Shown here: positions 41,898 to 50,325 of the stretch, in pieces
Layout of the letters: every line of letters begins with the position of its first letter
Position numbering within the stretch: position 1 is the first letter of the stretch
Assembly: GCA_021811185.1 (NCBI GenBank)
Contig: JAJZPL010000002.1
Coordinates: forward strand, 95,917 to 159,916
DNA length: 64,000 nucleotides
Source: a bacterium
GTDB taxonomy: Bacteria; Elusimicrobiota; Elusimicrobia; Elusimicrobiales; UBA9959
Direction: 5' to 3'
Translations under genes and position numbers: made by a program
The notes under the pieces: model-generated
Database searches by the model: none
What the model was told of the DNA's origin: nothing
The model's input: the letters and a program-made list of their open reading frames with translations, nothing else

Positions 41898-43367
41898 CTA
41901 CTTGTTCCAGCTGTCCACCCTGGCTTCCGCCAGTTTGCTGTGGTGCCGGCCGTAGAAGAAGTAGATCGCCATGCCCACGGCCATCCAGATGATGAGCCGC
42001 AGCCAGGTGGCCCAGGGCAGGAAGCCCATCTGCGCGATGCAGATGGCGGCGCCCAGGGCCGGCACGAGCGGCACCAGCGGGGTCTTGAAGGGGCGCGCCA
42101 GTTCCGGGTGCGTGCGGCGCAGCACGATGATGCTGACGCAGACGATCGCGAACGCCAGCAGCGTGCCGATGGAGACCATTTCGCCCAGCGCGCCTATCGG
42201 GAACAGCCCGCCCAGCAGCGCCGCCACCGCGCCGGTGACCATGGTGGTAATGTGCGGCGTGCGGAAGCGCGGGTGCACCTTGGAGAAGAAGGGGGGGAGC
42301 AGCCCGTCGAGCGACATGGAGTAGAAGATGCGCGGCTGCCCCAGCAGCAGCACCAGCATCACGGAGGACAGGCCCGCGATGGCGCCTATCTTTATGAACT
42401 TCCTCAGCCAGAACAGGCCCTGGCCGGCGGCGTTGACGCCAACGGCGATGGGGTCCGGCACCAGGAGCTGGTCGTACTTTACTATGCCGGTGAGCACCAG
42501 CGCCACCAGGATGTAGAGGACGGTGCAGATGGCGAGAGAGGACAGGATGCCTATGGGCATGTCGCGCTGGGGGTTCCTGGCCTCCTGCGCCGCGGTGCTG
42601 ACCGCGTCGAAGCCTATGTAGGCGAAGAAGATCACGCCGGCCCCGCGCGCTATGCCGCTCCAGCCGAACTGCCCGAACGTGCCGGTATTGGCCGGGATGA
42701 ACGGGTGCCAGTTGGCGGAATTAACGTAAGCCGCGCCGAACGCTATGAAGAGGATGACCACGACCACTTTAACGGCTACGGCGATGTCGTTCACCGTGGC
42801 TGATTCGCTGATGCCGATCACCAGCAGGCCCGTGACCGCCGCGATGATCAGCACCGCCGGCAGGTTTATGATGGCGCCTGTGGAGGCCCAGCCCGCGACG
42901 TGGTCGAAGGAGAAGGGCGCCGAGGAGAGGGCGTAGGGGATGTTGACCCCGAAATCCCTGAGGAAGCTGGTGACGTAGCCGGACCAGCCCACTGAAACCG
43001 TGGCCGCCCCGAACAGGTATTCCAGGATCAGGTCCCAGCCGATGATCCAGGCAAGCAGCTCGCCGATGGTGGCATAGGAATAGGTATAGGCGGAGCCCGC
43101 TATGGGGATCATGGAGGCGAACTCGGCGTAACACAGGCCCGCGAAAGCGCAGCCCGCGGCCGAGATGATAAAGGATAGCACGATGGCCGGGCCGGCGTAC
43201 TGGGCGGCCGCCTGGCCTGTCAGCACGAAGATGCCCGCGCCGATGATGCCGCCCACTCCGAGCAGCGTAAGGTTCATGGCGCCCAGGGTTCGTTTGAGCG
43301 AGTGCTCTTTCTCCTCGGCCTGCGCCATCAGCGCCTGCAGGGACTTCTTCCTGAATAATGCTTTCAT
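41898..43367 (-). CDS. APC-superfamily amino-acid permease (CAT-like)
   Basis: A 489-aa permease with 12 or more TM helices. N-terminal GAMNLTLLGVGGIIGAGIFVLTG is the APC TM1 signature. SFIISAAGCAFAGLCYAEFASMIPIAGSAYTYSYATIGE and FFAYIGFDAVSTAAQEARNPQRDMPIGI resemble cationic amino-acid transporters (YfnA/CAT type). ATG 43367 (MKALFRKK) behind GGGAGGG is chosen over the tracked 43385. It imports amino acids across the inner membrane; substrate not determined. Confidence 0.9.
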   Translation of the reverse strand: MKALFRKKSLQALMAQAEEKEHSLKRTLGAMNLTLLGVGGIIGAGIFVLTGQAAAQYAGPAIVLSFIISAAGCAFAGLCYAEFASMIPIAGSAYTYSYATIGELLAWIIGWDLILEYLFGAATVSVGWSGYVTSFLRDFGVNIPYALSSAPFSFDHVAGWASTGAIINLPAVLIIAAVTGLLVIGISESATVNDIAVAVKVVVVILFIAFGAAYVNSANWHPFIPANTGTFGQFGWSGIARGAGVIFFAYIGFDAVSTAAQEARNPQRDMPIGILSSLAICTVLYILVALVLTGIVKYDQLLVPDPIAVGVNAAGQGLFWLRKFIKIGAIAGLSSVMLVLLLGQPRIFYSMSLDGLLPPFFSKVHPRFRTPHITTMVTGAVAALLGGLFPIGALGEMVSIGTLLAFAIVCVSIIVLRRTHPELARPFKTPLVPLVPALGAAICIAQMGFLPWATWLRLIIWMAVGMAIYFFYGRHHSKLAEARVDSWNK

Positions 43368-43454
43368 AGCCCTCCCGGTGTACACAGAATTTTAAAATGG
43401 TACCAACTTTGCGCGGCCGCGCGCAATCGGCTTTTCGCCGGGCGCGGTAAAAGG

Positions 43455-43460
43455 TAGAAT
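43455..43460 (+). promoter_or_regulatory. -10 box TAGAAT directing a leaderless GTG start
   Basis: TAGAAT (context GGTAGAATT) with seven bases to GTG 43468. The transcription start should fall on or next to the start codon. The -35 is weak (TTTTCG at 17 bp). Confidence 0.55.
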
Positions 43461-43467
43461 TGGCCTG

Positions 43468-43665
43468 GTGATCCACTTTAACGACCAGCCGTTGGAAACG
43501 GCGAAAGACGGCACCCTGGAGGACCTGCTCAGACGGCTGGGCCGCGAGCCGGCCCGCACGGTTGTAACGGTGGACGGGGACTTCGTGCCGCCCTCGGAGT
43601 ATAAAAGATTTAAGGTGCCCGACGGGGCCCGCGTGAGCGCGCGGGAACTGCCGGGCGGAGGCTGA
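43468..43665 (+). CDS. ThiS/MoaD-family sulfur carrier
   Basis: A 65-aa beta-grasp protein (MIHFNDQPLETAKDGTLEDLLRRLG...) ending in PGGG, so the C-terminal Gly-Gly tail needed for adenylation and thiocarboxylation is present. It uses GTG as start with no ribosome site. Placed three bases before the aldehyde ferredoxin oxidoreductase gene, it most likely donates sulfur for the tungsto- or molybdopterin dithiolene of that enzyme. A thiamin role (ThiS) cannot be excluded by sequence alone. Confidence 0.8.
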   Translation: MIHFNDQPLETAKDGTLEDLLRRLGREPARTVVTVDGDFVPPSEYKRFKVPDGARVSARELPGGG

Positions 43666-43668
43666 ACT

Positions 43669-45558
43669 ATGGATAAACAATTGAAAGTTCTGCACGTGGA
43701 CGCGGCTTCGGCTTTTTACCGCGTGGAGCGGTTCCCGGTGGGCCCTTTCTGGGGGCCGGTGGACCTGGGCCTGCACCTCGTCGGGCGCGAGGCGGGCAGG
43801 CAGAGCGTGCTCAATTTCGGCACGGGCCTGCTGGCCGGCTCCATTTTCCCCGGTTCGAACCGGCTGATGTTCTCCGGGCACTCGCCCTGCTGGGGCGGGT
43901 TCTATATTTCCGCCATGGGCGGGGCCGGACTGATCTTCGACGACCTGGGCATCAACATGGTGTCCCTGCGCGGCAAGGCGCCCGCGCCTTCCGTGCTGGT
44001 TCTCAACCGCGAGCATGGCGAAGAAGTGCAGGTGGAGATAGTGCCCGTGGATGTTAAAGCCATCTGGGGCGCGGCCCCGGGCGGCGTGTACTCGCTGATG
44101 GACGCGGTCTACGCGCGCTGGGCGGGGGAATTCAAGCAGACGCCGCGCGTGCTGGCCGTCGGCCCCGCGGCGGAAACCACCGATTTCGGCGCCATCGTCT
44201 CGGCTCCTTTCGCGGACGGCAAGAGCACCCACGCCGACTGCTGGGCCGGGCGCGGCGGGTTCGGCAGCAAGCTGTTCCGGGAGCACGGCATCTGCGCCGT
44301 GATCTACGGCGGCACCTGCCTCGACGAGGATTTCCGCGACCGCACCGTGGCCGACGAGTGGTTCCGCGGCCGCTACGAGCAGAAGGTGGCCGCCAAGGAT
44401 TTCGAGGCCACCACCAAGTACCGCTTCGACCCCAAGTTCAATACCGGCGGCACGTTCGGCGTCAATTATTCCACGCTGAACGGCAAGATCATGGCGTTCA
44501 ACTACCGGAGCGCCCTGTGGCCCGAAGAGCGGCGCCTGGCCATGAACAAGGCCCTGGTGACCGGCCACTACCTCAAGCAATTCAATAACGAGACCATAGC
44601 CGCCAAGCAGCAGCGCACCTGCGGCGAGCCCTGCGCGGCTGTCTGCAAGAAGCTCAACGGCGAGTATAAGAAGGATTACGAGCCCTATCAGACCATGGGG
44701 CCGCTGTGCGGCATCTTCGACCAGCGCGCCGCCGAGCGCCTCAACCACCACGCCGACGCCGCGGGCTTCGACGCCATCTCAGTTGGGGGGGTGCTCAGCT
44801 GGCTGATGGACTGCCTTGCCGACGGGCTGCTGAAGCCCGATGCGATCGGCGTAAAAACCGCGCCACGCTGGGACCTGGACAAGTTCGACGTCGTGGCCGA
44901 TTCCTCGCACAACGCCGACCTCGGGAAGGCGCTGATAGACGTTATCCTCAAGCCCGGCGGGCCGCTGGACCTTTCGCTCGGGCCCCGCAAGCTCGCCCGC
45001 AGGCTGTCGCGCGAGAAGAACCCTGAGATAGGCAAGCGGCTGGTCTGCAACGCCAACGCCCGCAACGGCTGGATGGTGCCAAACCAGTACTGGAACTCCG
45101 GCGCGCTGAGCCCCATGCCCATCATGGGCAAGTACTACATGTACTACGGCTTCGATTTCGTGCCGCCCCGGCAGCTCGGGCGCCTGAACGCCAACCGCAT
45201 GGTGCAGGAGCTCATCATCGACGACCTGGGCATCTGCCGGTTCCACCGGGGCTGGGCGGAGGAGATGGCGCCGGAGATCGTGGAACATATCTGGGGGAAC
45301 TCCGCGCAGTTCCTGGACGTGGTCAAGGCCACCGCCGGGCGGATCAACAGCAGGAACGTCGCGGTGTTCTGGGAATCCGAAAGAGACATAGACTTCGTGT
45401 TTTCCGCCATGAAGCGGCGGCGCGACGTGGACGGGGACAAAGCCCCGGAGTTGGATAAATGGATAAAGGCCTTCGAGGCAGACAAGAACGCGGCCGCGCT
45501 GGACTATTGGTTCGAGATCCGCAAGGGCATAGCCGAGACCCTGAACACCCTGGCCTGA
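43669..45558 (+). CDS. Aldehyde ferredoxin oxidoreductase family protein
   Basis: A 629-aa AOR-family enzyme using a (tungsto)bispterin and one [4Fe-4S] cluster to oxidise aldehydes, or reduce acids, with ferredoxin. The cluster motif is CGEPCAAVC (Cys318-x3-Cys322-x3-Cys326; many AORs have x2 then x3), with the distal Cys523 in DDLGICRFHRGW. GPLCGIFDQRAAERLNHHADAAGFDAISVGGVLSWLMD is the usual pterin/substrate region. Length matches the family. The linked ThiS/MoaD-like gene supports a pterin-containing enzyme. The physiological aldehyde is unknown. Confidence 0.88.
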   Translation: MDKQLKVLHVDAASAFYRVERFPVGPFWGPVDLGLHLVGREAGRQSVLNFGTGLLAGSIFPGSNRLMFSGHSPCWGGFYISAMGGAGLIFDDLGINMVSLRGKAPAPSVLVLNREHGEEVQVEIVPVDVKAIWGAAPGGVYSLMDAVYARWAGEFKQTPRVLAVGPAAETTDFGAIVSAPFADGKSTHADCWAGRGGFGSKLFREHGICAVIYGGTCLDEDFRDRTVADEWFRGRYEQKVAAKDFEATTKYRFDPKFNTGGTFGVNYSTLNGKIMAFNYRSALWPEERRLAMNKALVTGHYLKQFNNETIAAKQQRTCGEPCAAVCKKLNGEYKKDYEPYQTMGPLCGIFDQRAAERLNHHADAAGFDAISVGGVLSWLMDCLADGLLKPDAIGVKTAPRWDLDKFDVVADSSHNADLGKALIDVILKPGGPLDLSLGPRKLARRLSREKNPEIGKRLVCNANARNGWMVPNQYWNSGALSPMPIMGKYYMYYGFDFVPPRQLGRLNANRMVQELIIDDLGICRFHRGWAEEMAPEIVEHIWGNSAQFLDVVKATAGRINSRNVAVFWESERDIDFVFSAMKRRRDVDGDKAPELDKWIKAFEADKNAAALDYWFEIRKGIAETLNTLA

Positions 45559-45573
45559 GCGGCCCAGTAAATG

Positions 45574-45604
45574 AAAAGACCGGAGGAAGGCCTCCGGTCT
45601 TTTT
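45574..45604. terminator. Bidirectional Rho-independent terminator
   Basis: Thirteen-base perfect stem AAAAGACCGGAGG / CCTCCGGTCTTTT with an AAGG loop, between convergent AOR and AGCS genes. Confidence 0.92.
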
Positions 45605-45620
45605 CTTTGGCCGCGCGGCG

Positions 45621-46943
45621 TCAGGGTTCGTCTATGTACTTGCGGGTTTCCGCCGCGACCACCGGGGCCAGCAGCAGCAGCGAGATGAGGTTCGGAACGG
45701 CCATCAGGCCGTTGAAGATGTCGGCGAAATTCCAGACGGCCGGCAGGGCAGCCACGGACCCCACCATGACGGCGGCTATCCAGAGGTACCGGTACGGCAT
45801 CACGGACTTCACGCCCAGCAGGTATTCCGCGGCTTTCTCGCCGTAGTATTCCCAGCCCAGGATGGTGGAGAACACGAAGGTCAGTAGCCCCAGGCTGAGC
45901 ACCGCCGGCCCTATATATGGAATATGGGAGAAGGCGCTCTTGGTCAGCTCCGCCCCTTTCAGCCCGCTTTGCCAGTCGCCGGCGCTCACGATAACCAGGC
46001 CCGTCATCAGGCACACGACCACGGTGTCCCAGAAGGTGCCCGTGGAGGAGACCAGCGCCTGCCGCACCGGGTTCCTGGTCTGGGCGGCCGCGGCCACTAT
46101 TGGGGCCGAGCCCAGGCCGGACTCGTTCGAGAAAAGGCCGCGCGCGATGCCGTAGCGCATGGCCTCTTTAACGCCCGCGCCCATAAAGCCGCCGACGGCG
46201 GCCTGGCCGGAAAACGCGGAAGAGATGATCAGGGCGATGGTCCCCGGCAGCCTGCCGAAGTTCAGCAGCAGGATCAGCCCGCAGCCCAGCACGTAGAAGA
46301 CCGCCATGAACGGCACCAGCTTTTCGCACACCCTGGCGATGGACTTTATCCCGCCGAGGATAACGACCGCGGTGAGCGCGGTCATCGCCGCGCCGCTGAT
46401 CCAGGCGGATAGCCCGAAGGTGTGCCGGAGCATCTGGGCGATGGAATTGGCCTGCACCATGTTGCCGATGCCGAAGGCGGCCACGGCGGTGAAGAAGGCG
46501 AAGATCACGCCCAGCCACCTGGCGTTGAGGCCGCGCTCCAGCACGTACATCGGGCCGCCGGAGATCTCGCCGTTGGGGAGCGTGACGCGGTATTTCACGG
46601 AGAGCAGCGCCTCGGCGTACTTGGTGGCGATGCCGAACACCCCGGTGAGCCACATCCACAGCACGGCGCCGGGGCCGCCCGCGGCCACCGCCGTGGCCAC
46701 GCCCACGATGTTGCCGGTGCCGATCGTGGCGGCCAGCGCCGTCATCAGCGCGCCGAACTGCGAGATCTCGCCCGCGCCCTCTTTCTCCCGGCTGAAGGAA
46801 AGTTTTATGGCCTTGGGCAGGTGGCGCTGGATGATCCCCAGCCTGAAAGTAAGGTAGAGGTGCGTGCCGAAAAGCAGGATGATCAGCGGCGCGCCCCAGA
46901 CGAGGGCGCTGGTCCTTTCAAGCAAGGCGTTAAAATTTTCCAT
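45621..46943 (-). CDS. AGCS-family sodium:alanine/glycine symporter
   Basis: A 440-aa symporter with about ten TM helices. Typical segments are FGALMTALAATIGTGNIVGVATAVAAGGPGAVLWMWLTGVFGIATKYAEALLSVKYR and GISRGLFSNESGLGSAPI-like (ARGLFSNESGLGSAPIVAAAA). It couples sodium entry to alanine or glycine uptake. TAGAAT lies six bases before the ATG and no Shine-Dalgarno is present, so a leaderless mRNA is predicted. It is the last clear gene before the truncated tRNA. Confidence 0.92.
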   Translation of the reverse strand: MENFNALLERTSALVWGAPLIILLFGTHLYLTFRLGIIQRHLPKAIKLSFSREKEGAGEISQFGALMTALAATIGTGNIVGVATAVAAGGPGAVLWMWLTGVFGIATKYAEALLSVKYRVTLPNGEISGGPMYVLERGLNARWLGVIFAFFTAVAAFGIGNMVQANSIAQMLRHTFGLSAWISGAAMTALTAVVILGGIKSIARVCEKLVPFMAVFYVLGCGLILLLNFGRLPGTIALIISSAFSGQAAVGGFMGAGVKEAMRYGIARGLFSNESGLGSAPIVAAAAQTRNPVRQALVSSTGTFWDTVVVCLMTGLVIVSAGDWQSGLKGAELTKSAFSHIPYIGPAVLSLGLLTFVFSTILGWEYYGEKAAEYLLGVKSVMPYRYLWIAAVMVGSVAALPAVWNFADIFNGLMAVPNLISLLLLAPVVAAETRKYIDEP

Positions 46944-46949
46944 CCGTGA

Positions 46950-46955
46950 ATTCTA
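46950..46955 (-). promoter_or_regulatory. -10 box TAGAAT directing a leaderless AGCS start
   Basis: Minus-strand TAGAAT with six bases to ATG 46943. No clear -35 box. Confidence 0.55.
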
Positions 46956-47038
46956 ACTTATTTCGCCGTCCCCAGGGCCTGGCCGCCGCCGTTCGCAGTG
47001 AAAACCGCTTAAGCGTCCCGGGCCGTTCAGCCGGGTTT

Positions 47039-47067
47039 TTGTAAAACCCCTGTTAATTTACTAATAT
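47039..47067 (+). promoter_or_regulatory. Promoter TTGTAA-17-TAATAT for the truncated tRNA
   Basis: -35 TTGTAA (47039-47044), 17 bp, and -10 TAATAT (47062-47067), 15 bases before the tRNA 5' end. The interrupted tRNA gene therefore kept its promoter, and transcripts would read into the island. Confidence 0.5.
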
Positions 47068-47082
47068 ATATTGACGTTATTC

Positions 47083-47130
47083 GCCGAGGTAGCTCAACTG
47101 GTAGAGCGTTCGCTTCGTAAGCGAATTAGA
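47083..47130 (+). pseudogene. Truncated tRNA-Thr (CGT), 5' half only
   Basis: The sequence has acceptor strand GCCGAGG, TA, a D arm GCTC...GAGC, then anticodon arm TTCGC-TTCGTAA-GCGAA with anticodon CGT at 47116-47118, like E. coli tRNA-Thr(CGT). After GCGAATTAGA the T arm and 3' acceptor strand (expected CCTCGGC) are absent and unrelated AT-rich DNA begins. The gene is therefore broken at the anticodon stem/variable region, the usual area for tyrosine-recombinase integration. ACG codons could still be read by tRNA-Thr(TGT). Confidence 0.75.
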
Positions 47131-47480
47131 CCCTCATAAAAACCCCTAAATTTGACCTCAAACCGGCCTTTCCCATGGCCTTGAGCCTCCAATGAGAGCG
47201 CCCCACTTTGCCATGTTTAATTTTTGATCGAAAGTATTCTGCTCATTCCAATGCCAATTTAGCTCAATTTTGTCCTAATTGTCCACCAAATAGCCACCGA
47301 ATTAGCCACTAAAAAAAACTGTCCATTATCCTTGGCTTTAGGCCTGGCTAAAGTCCGAGGAATGTGGCAAAGCCTGAAATAGGCCCCAAACCTGCCTTAA
47401 AACGCAGTTTCAGGCCCTTTAAGGGGCTTTCTGTGTCGGGGAGTGGAAGCTTGATTGTCGCGTTTAGCGCGTTAAATACG
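47131..47480. other. Gene-free left end of the island
   Basis: About 350 bases with no supported ORF on either strand. It includes a short repetitive stretch, CCACCAAATAGCCACCGAATTAGCCAC (three CCA/GCCAC units), and an imperfect inverted repeat GCCTGAAAT...GTTTCAGGC at about 47380-47418. I looked for tyrosine-recombinase C-terminal motifs on the minus strand and saw none. Confidence 0.5.
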
Positions 47481-47524
47481 AAAAAATCCGCCGCAACCAA
47501 ATAAATGAATAGTGTTGGCGGATT
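47481..47524 (-). terminator. Terminator of the XRE regulator gene
   Basis: On the minus strand AATCCGCCAAC pairs with GTTGcGGCGGATT (one bulged base) around a 16-nt loop, followed by a T run, directly after the XRE stop codon. Confidence 0.7.
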
Positions 47525-47536
47525 AAGTTGGGGGAT

Positions 47537-47929
47537 TTAAGCGCTTTTAAACTGAGCGACCAAGGATTTGGCTATTTTGATAATACGCTTGCGGTTCTTC
47601 GGAGAACTACTGCGAAGGATCTTAATTAGGGAGAGCAGGTCTTTGTCTTCTGCCGGAGAAAAATACATTGCTGTTTTCTCACGAGTTGCCGAGACCGCCT
47701 GCAAGCTGGCTCCTGCCGCCCCGGCAAGTAAGTCCGTAATAGGCTTTTTCAGCCCATCAGCTATCTTTTTAAGATTGACCAGCGAGGGATTGCGCCTGCC
47801 GCGCTCTACGTCACCCAGGTAATTCGGATGGAGCTGCGCCCGGAAAGCTAATTCCTCAAGAGTCAGGCAGTCCGCTAGCCTGAATTTACGGATATTTTTG
47901 CCTACCAGCGCTTGTATCTTTACGTCCAC
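47537..47929 (-). CDS. XRE-family HTH transcriptional regulator
   Basis: A 130-aa regulator. Residues 10-68 form an XRE/Cro-C1 helix-turn-helix (VGKNIRKFRLADCLTLEELAFRAQLHPNYLGDVERGRRNPSLVNLKKIADGL). The C-terminal part (DLLSLIKILRSSSPKNRKRIIKIAKSL) is a basic helix likely for dimerisation. Start is GTG behind GGAGG. As the first island gene it may control the element. A 7-bp palindrome at 48012-48031 between it and the divergent lipoprotein is a candidate operator. Confidence 0.85.
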   Translation of the reverse strand: MDVKIQALVGKNIRKFRLADCLTLEELAFRAQLHPNYLGDVERGRRNPSLVNLKKIADGLKKPITDLLAGAAGASLQAVSATREKTAMYFSPAEDKDLLSLIKILRSSSPKNRKRIIKIAKSLVAQFKSA

Positions 47930-48011
47930 ATTTCCTCCGAACCGATATTAAATTTTATTCAATGCCACCCCCTTTAGCCACAATGAATAAGTGTTGCGCT
48001 CTATTTTGACA

Positions 48012-48031
48012 ATACCACGGATAAGTGGTAT
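48012..48031. promoter_or_regulatory. Palindrome ATACCAC-N6-GTGGTAT, candidate operator or hairpin
   Basis: Perfect 7-bp inverted repeat with a 6-bp spacer in the divergent region upstream of the XRE gene and the lipoprotein gene. It fits an XRE operator. On the plus strand a T7 tract follows, so it could also terminate transcription entering from the left. Confidence 0.45.
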
Positions 48032-48134
48032 ATTTTTTTGATATGGGACTGGGCGCCTCACTGCATTTCTCCTAAATGTTCGATTAAGTCCTGGATAAAT
48101 AATTGATTCTGAGCCGTTTGCTAAGGAGCATCTA

Positions 48135-48530
48135 ATGAGAAAGAACGTACTTTTCCTGGTTGGCTTACTTGCAATGGCAGCCTGTGCCACTGTCGAACCT
48201 GTCTGGAGAACTATTCCCGAATCCGAATACCCTTATAAGAAAGCATGGCCGATCATCGTAAGTACGATAAGCAATAAATTCGATATTGCCACTATCGACG
48301 CTAATTCCGGTTATATGCGGACAGATTGGAAAATCAAAAAAGACATGTTCGGCACTCCTAAAACAAGGACTAGAATGGCGGTGAAGACGGAAAGCAAGCA
48401 GCCGTTAAAGTTCAGTTTTCGGGCGGAAGTCGAAAGTTGGAACGCTTTCTCCGAGAGTTGGACCCCCAAGGGCAATGACGCCACCATCGAGAGCGACATC
48501 CAAGAAGAATTCGCGTCCCGGCTTAAATAA
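48135..48530 (+). CDS. Small putative lipoprotein
   Basis: A 131-aa protein with a lipoprotein-like signal (MRKNVLFLVGLLAMAAC, Cys17). The mature part is a compact mixed alpha/beta domain: TIPESEYPYKKAWPIIVSTISNKFDIATIDANSGYMRTDWKIKK. I do not recognise a named family; small lipoproteins with this 'aW..I...i...f.i...d...Gyi.T.W' pattern are common in diderms. TAAGGAG precedes the ATG. It heads a run of three envelope-type genes at the island's left end. Confidence 0.7.
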   Translation: MRKNVLFLVGLLAMAACATVEPVWRTIPESEYPYKKAWPIIVSTISNKFDIATIDANSGYMRTDWKIKKDMFGTPKTRTRMAVKTESKQPLKFSFRAEVESWNAFSESWTPKGNDATIESDIQEEFASRLK

Positions 48531-48608
48531 TTACCAGACGTTAAGAGTTAGGACATAGTTCTCGCCGGATACTGCCGGCTATATACTCACAAATTGCGGG
48601 GGTTTCTT

Positions 48609-48917
48609 ATGGTCCAATATGATGAGAAGATAATCGAGACGTTTGCCGAGGAGCTTTATCGCGAAGCGGCATCCCTTGTGTTGAAATCCACACTGAAATG
48701 GACATTTATCGGCGTATTAGCGGGTGGAATCGGGGGGGCTGGGGCAGGAAACTGGGAAAACTCTGCCAACGCTTTAATAGCCGCTGTACTTGCCGGCGCG
48801 GTCTGCGGCTCTATCGGATATAGTCTCGGCAAGCGCCGTATTTTCACCCTGAAACTGCAAGCTCAGACAGCGCTTTGCCAAACGCAGATAGAGCGTAACA
48901 CCCGCAAAACAGAATAA
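48609..48917 (+). CDS. Small membrane protein with glycine-zipper segment
   Basis: A 102-aa protein. ATG 48609 behind GGGGG is chosen over the tracked 48594. Residues about 30-72 hold two hydrophobic stretches with glycine-zipper spacing (GVLAGGIGGAGAGN and AAVLAGAVCGSIGYSLG), separated by NWENSAN. Basic helices flank them (SLGKRR). Glycine-zipper hairpins occur in small membrane-insertion proteins and some toxins. No family is recognised and no partner gene is adjacent. Confidence 0.6.
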   Translation: MVQYDEKIIETFAEELYREAASLVLKSTLKWTFIGVLAGGIGGAGAGNWENSANALIAAVLAGAVCGSIGYSLGKRRIFTLKLQAQTALCQTQIERNTRKTE

Positions 48918-49086
48918 TCGGGCAAATAGCGGGGACTGCAATGTGTGTATACATACCAATACCACATTAACAACTAACGGTGTAAGCTGCTTTTTTGGGA
49001 GATAGTCCAATGGTTGTATACGTACGAAGTGTAGCGGAATCTATGAAATCTGTTGTGTGCCGAGCTTCGGAAGAAGAGGGGAAATA

Positions 49087-50325
49087 ATGAACGTATTTAC
49101 TCGGTGGATCTTATTCCTGCTGTCTGCTGGTATAACTTCGATAGCCTTTGTAACAGATAGTACTGCCAAAGTGTTCGGCGAACTTGAGGTGTATTCCCCT
49201 GGGAAGGTTGCAGAGGGTGAAGAAGTAAATCTTAAAAAAGTCGCCGCTGCACTTGTGGCAGGAGGCTCTGACTCAGCCGGATATACCATTACAACGCCCG
49301 TCGCTTTTGGCGGACGATTAGGGATACTTTACCCTGTGCAAGACGTCGGAGACCTTGGGATTAGCGTGGGATATGTCGCCGGTCCAACGTCTGAAGTTAA
49401 AGTTACAGATAAAGACCCTGGCATAGGGACAAGTCATTTCGACTATACCAGGGAGTTGAGTTTTGTTCGCGCCTTGTTCGAATATAGGAAAGAATTTTCA
49501 ATTAACGATAACTGGGCTTTCTTCCCGGCGTTCGGGGTGGGGATGGGGTTCGGGGCTGAGAAAAATAAAGTAAAAATGGCTACCAATTTTTTTGCCGGGG
49601 ATTCACTTGAGTCGGCAAAATGGAGCGGGCTGACTTGGGAAGTAACTTCCGGATTTGCGTATAAGATGGACAGCTCTGATTTAACAATTGCTGTGCGTTA
49701 CGCGGCTTTTCCGTCATTTAAGGGTGATACCGCCAAAGGGCTGGCGAAAGTGGACTGGGGAACTATAGGATTTTCCTTCGGACTAGGGTTTGGTGGGGGA
49801 AGGTCCTTAACGCCCTCAGCAAAATATTATGGTTCTCCCCAAAAAACCGACGAACACAGTTCCAAAGACATGGAACCCGCAGATCCGATCGAGCCTGTAG
49901 CAGCGCCCGAAACTTCAGAGAGCGTTGAAAGTTATGATACTTATGTGGGTTATGCAGAAGATTATGTCTCCCAGGGGAATTATTCAAAGGCTCTTAATGA
50001 ATATGACAATGCGTTGGCGCTTTTGCCCCCTAATGATGCACGTAAAGTGTATATCTGGGAAAGGAAAGGCTCCGCGCTGTCTGAGAAAAAAGATTACATT
50101 AAGGCCAAAGGCTTTTATGCTTTTTCAATAAAGACCGCTAAGGGCCTTCGTGTTTCAAATGCGTCGGTAGTTAATGCCTATTTGGGGTTAGCTTATTGCT
50201 TGGAAAAAACCGCGAATACTTCTGATGCCATCCGAAATTATGAGAAAGCGCTCCAGCTTTCTACCAACACCAGAACTAAAGCAAGAATAAGAAAGATCAT
50301 CCAGAAATTAAAAACGCAATCATAG
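49087..50325 (+). CDS. Outer-membrane barrel protein with C-terminal TPR domain
   Basis: A 412-aa exported protein. ATG 49087 behind GAGGGG is chosen over the tracked 49057. Signal peptide (to about residue 27) precedes a beta-rich region to about residue 250, with alternating strands such as LGISVGYVAGPTSEVKV and WGTIGFSFGLGFGGG, consistent with a small outer-membrane barrel. An acidic linker leads to three TPR-like repeats (YAEDYVSQGNYSKALNEYDNALALLP, AYLGLAYCLEKTANTSDAIRNYEKALQL). The gene at 62341 has the same two modules in the reverse order. Confidence 0.65.
   Translation: MNVFTRWILFLLSAGITSIAFVTDSTAKVFGELEVYSPGKVAEGEEVNLKKVAAALVAGGSDSAGYTITTPVAFGGRLGILYPVQDVGDLGISVGYVAGPTSEVKVTDKDPGIGTSHFDYTRELSFVRALFEYRKEFSINDNWAFFPAFGVGMGFGAEKNKVKMATNFFAGDSLESAKWSGLTWEVTSGFAYKMDSSDLTIAVRYAAFPSFKGDTAKGLAKVDWGTIGFSFGLGFGGGRSLTPSAKYYGSPQKTDEHSSKDMEPADPIEPVAAPETSESVESYDTYVGYAEDYVSQGNYSKALNEYDNALALLPPNDARKVYIWERKGSALSEKKDYIKAKGFYAFSIKTAKGLRVSNASVVNAYLGLAYCLEKTANTSDAIRNYEKALQLSTNTRTKARIRKIIQKLKTQS

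Noticed and set aside
42769-44751. 660-aa minus-strand ORF spanning the APC and AOR regions
   Set aside because: It runs antisense to AOR and out of frame through the APC permease; no motif supports it.
47131-47480. Remnant tyrosine-recombinase gene next to the tRNA
   Set aside because: No HxxR...GH...Y-type motif could be found in any frame.
47948-48190. 80-aa minus-strand ORF between XRE and the lipoprotein gene
   Set aside because: Overlaps the lipoprotein start and the palindrome; no ribosome site or recognisable motif.
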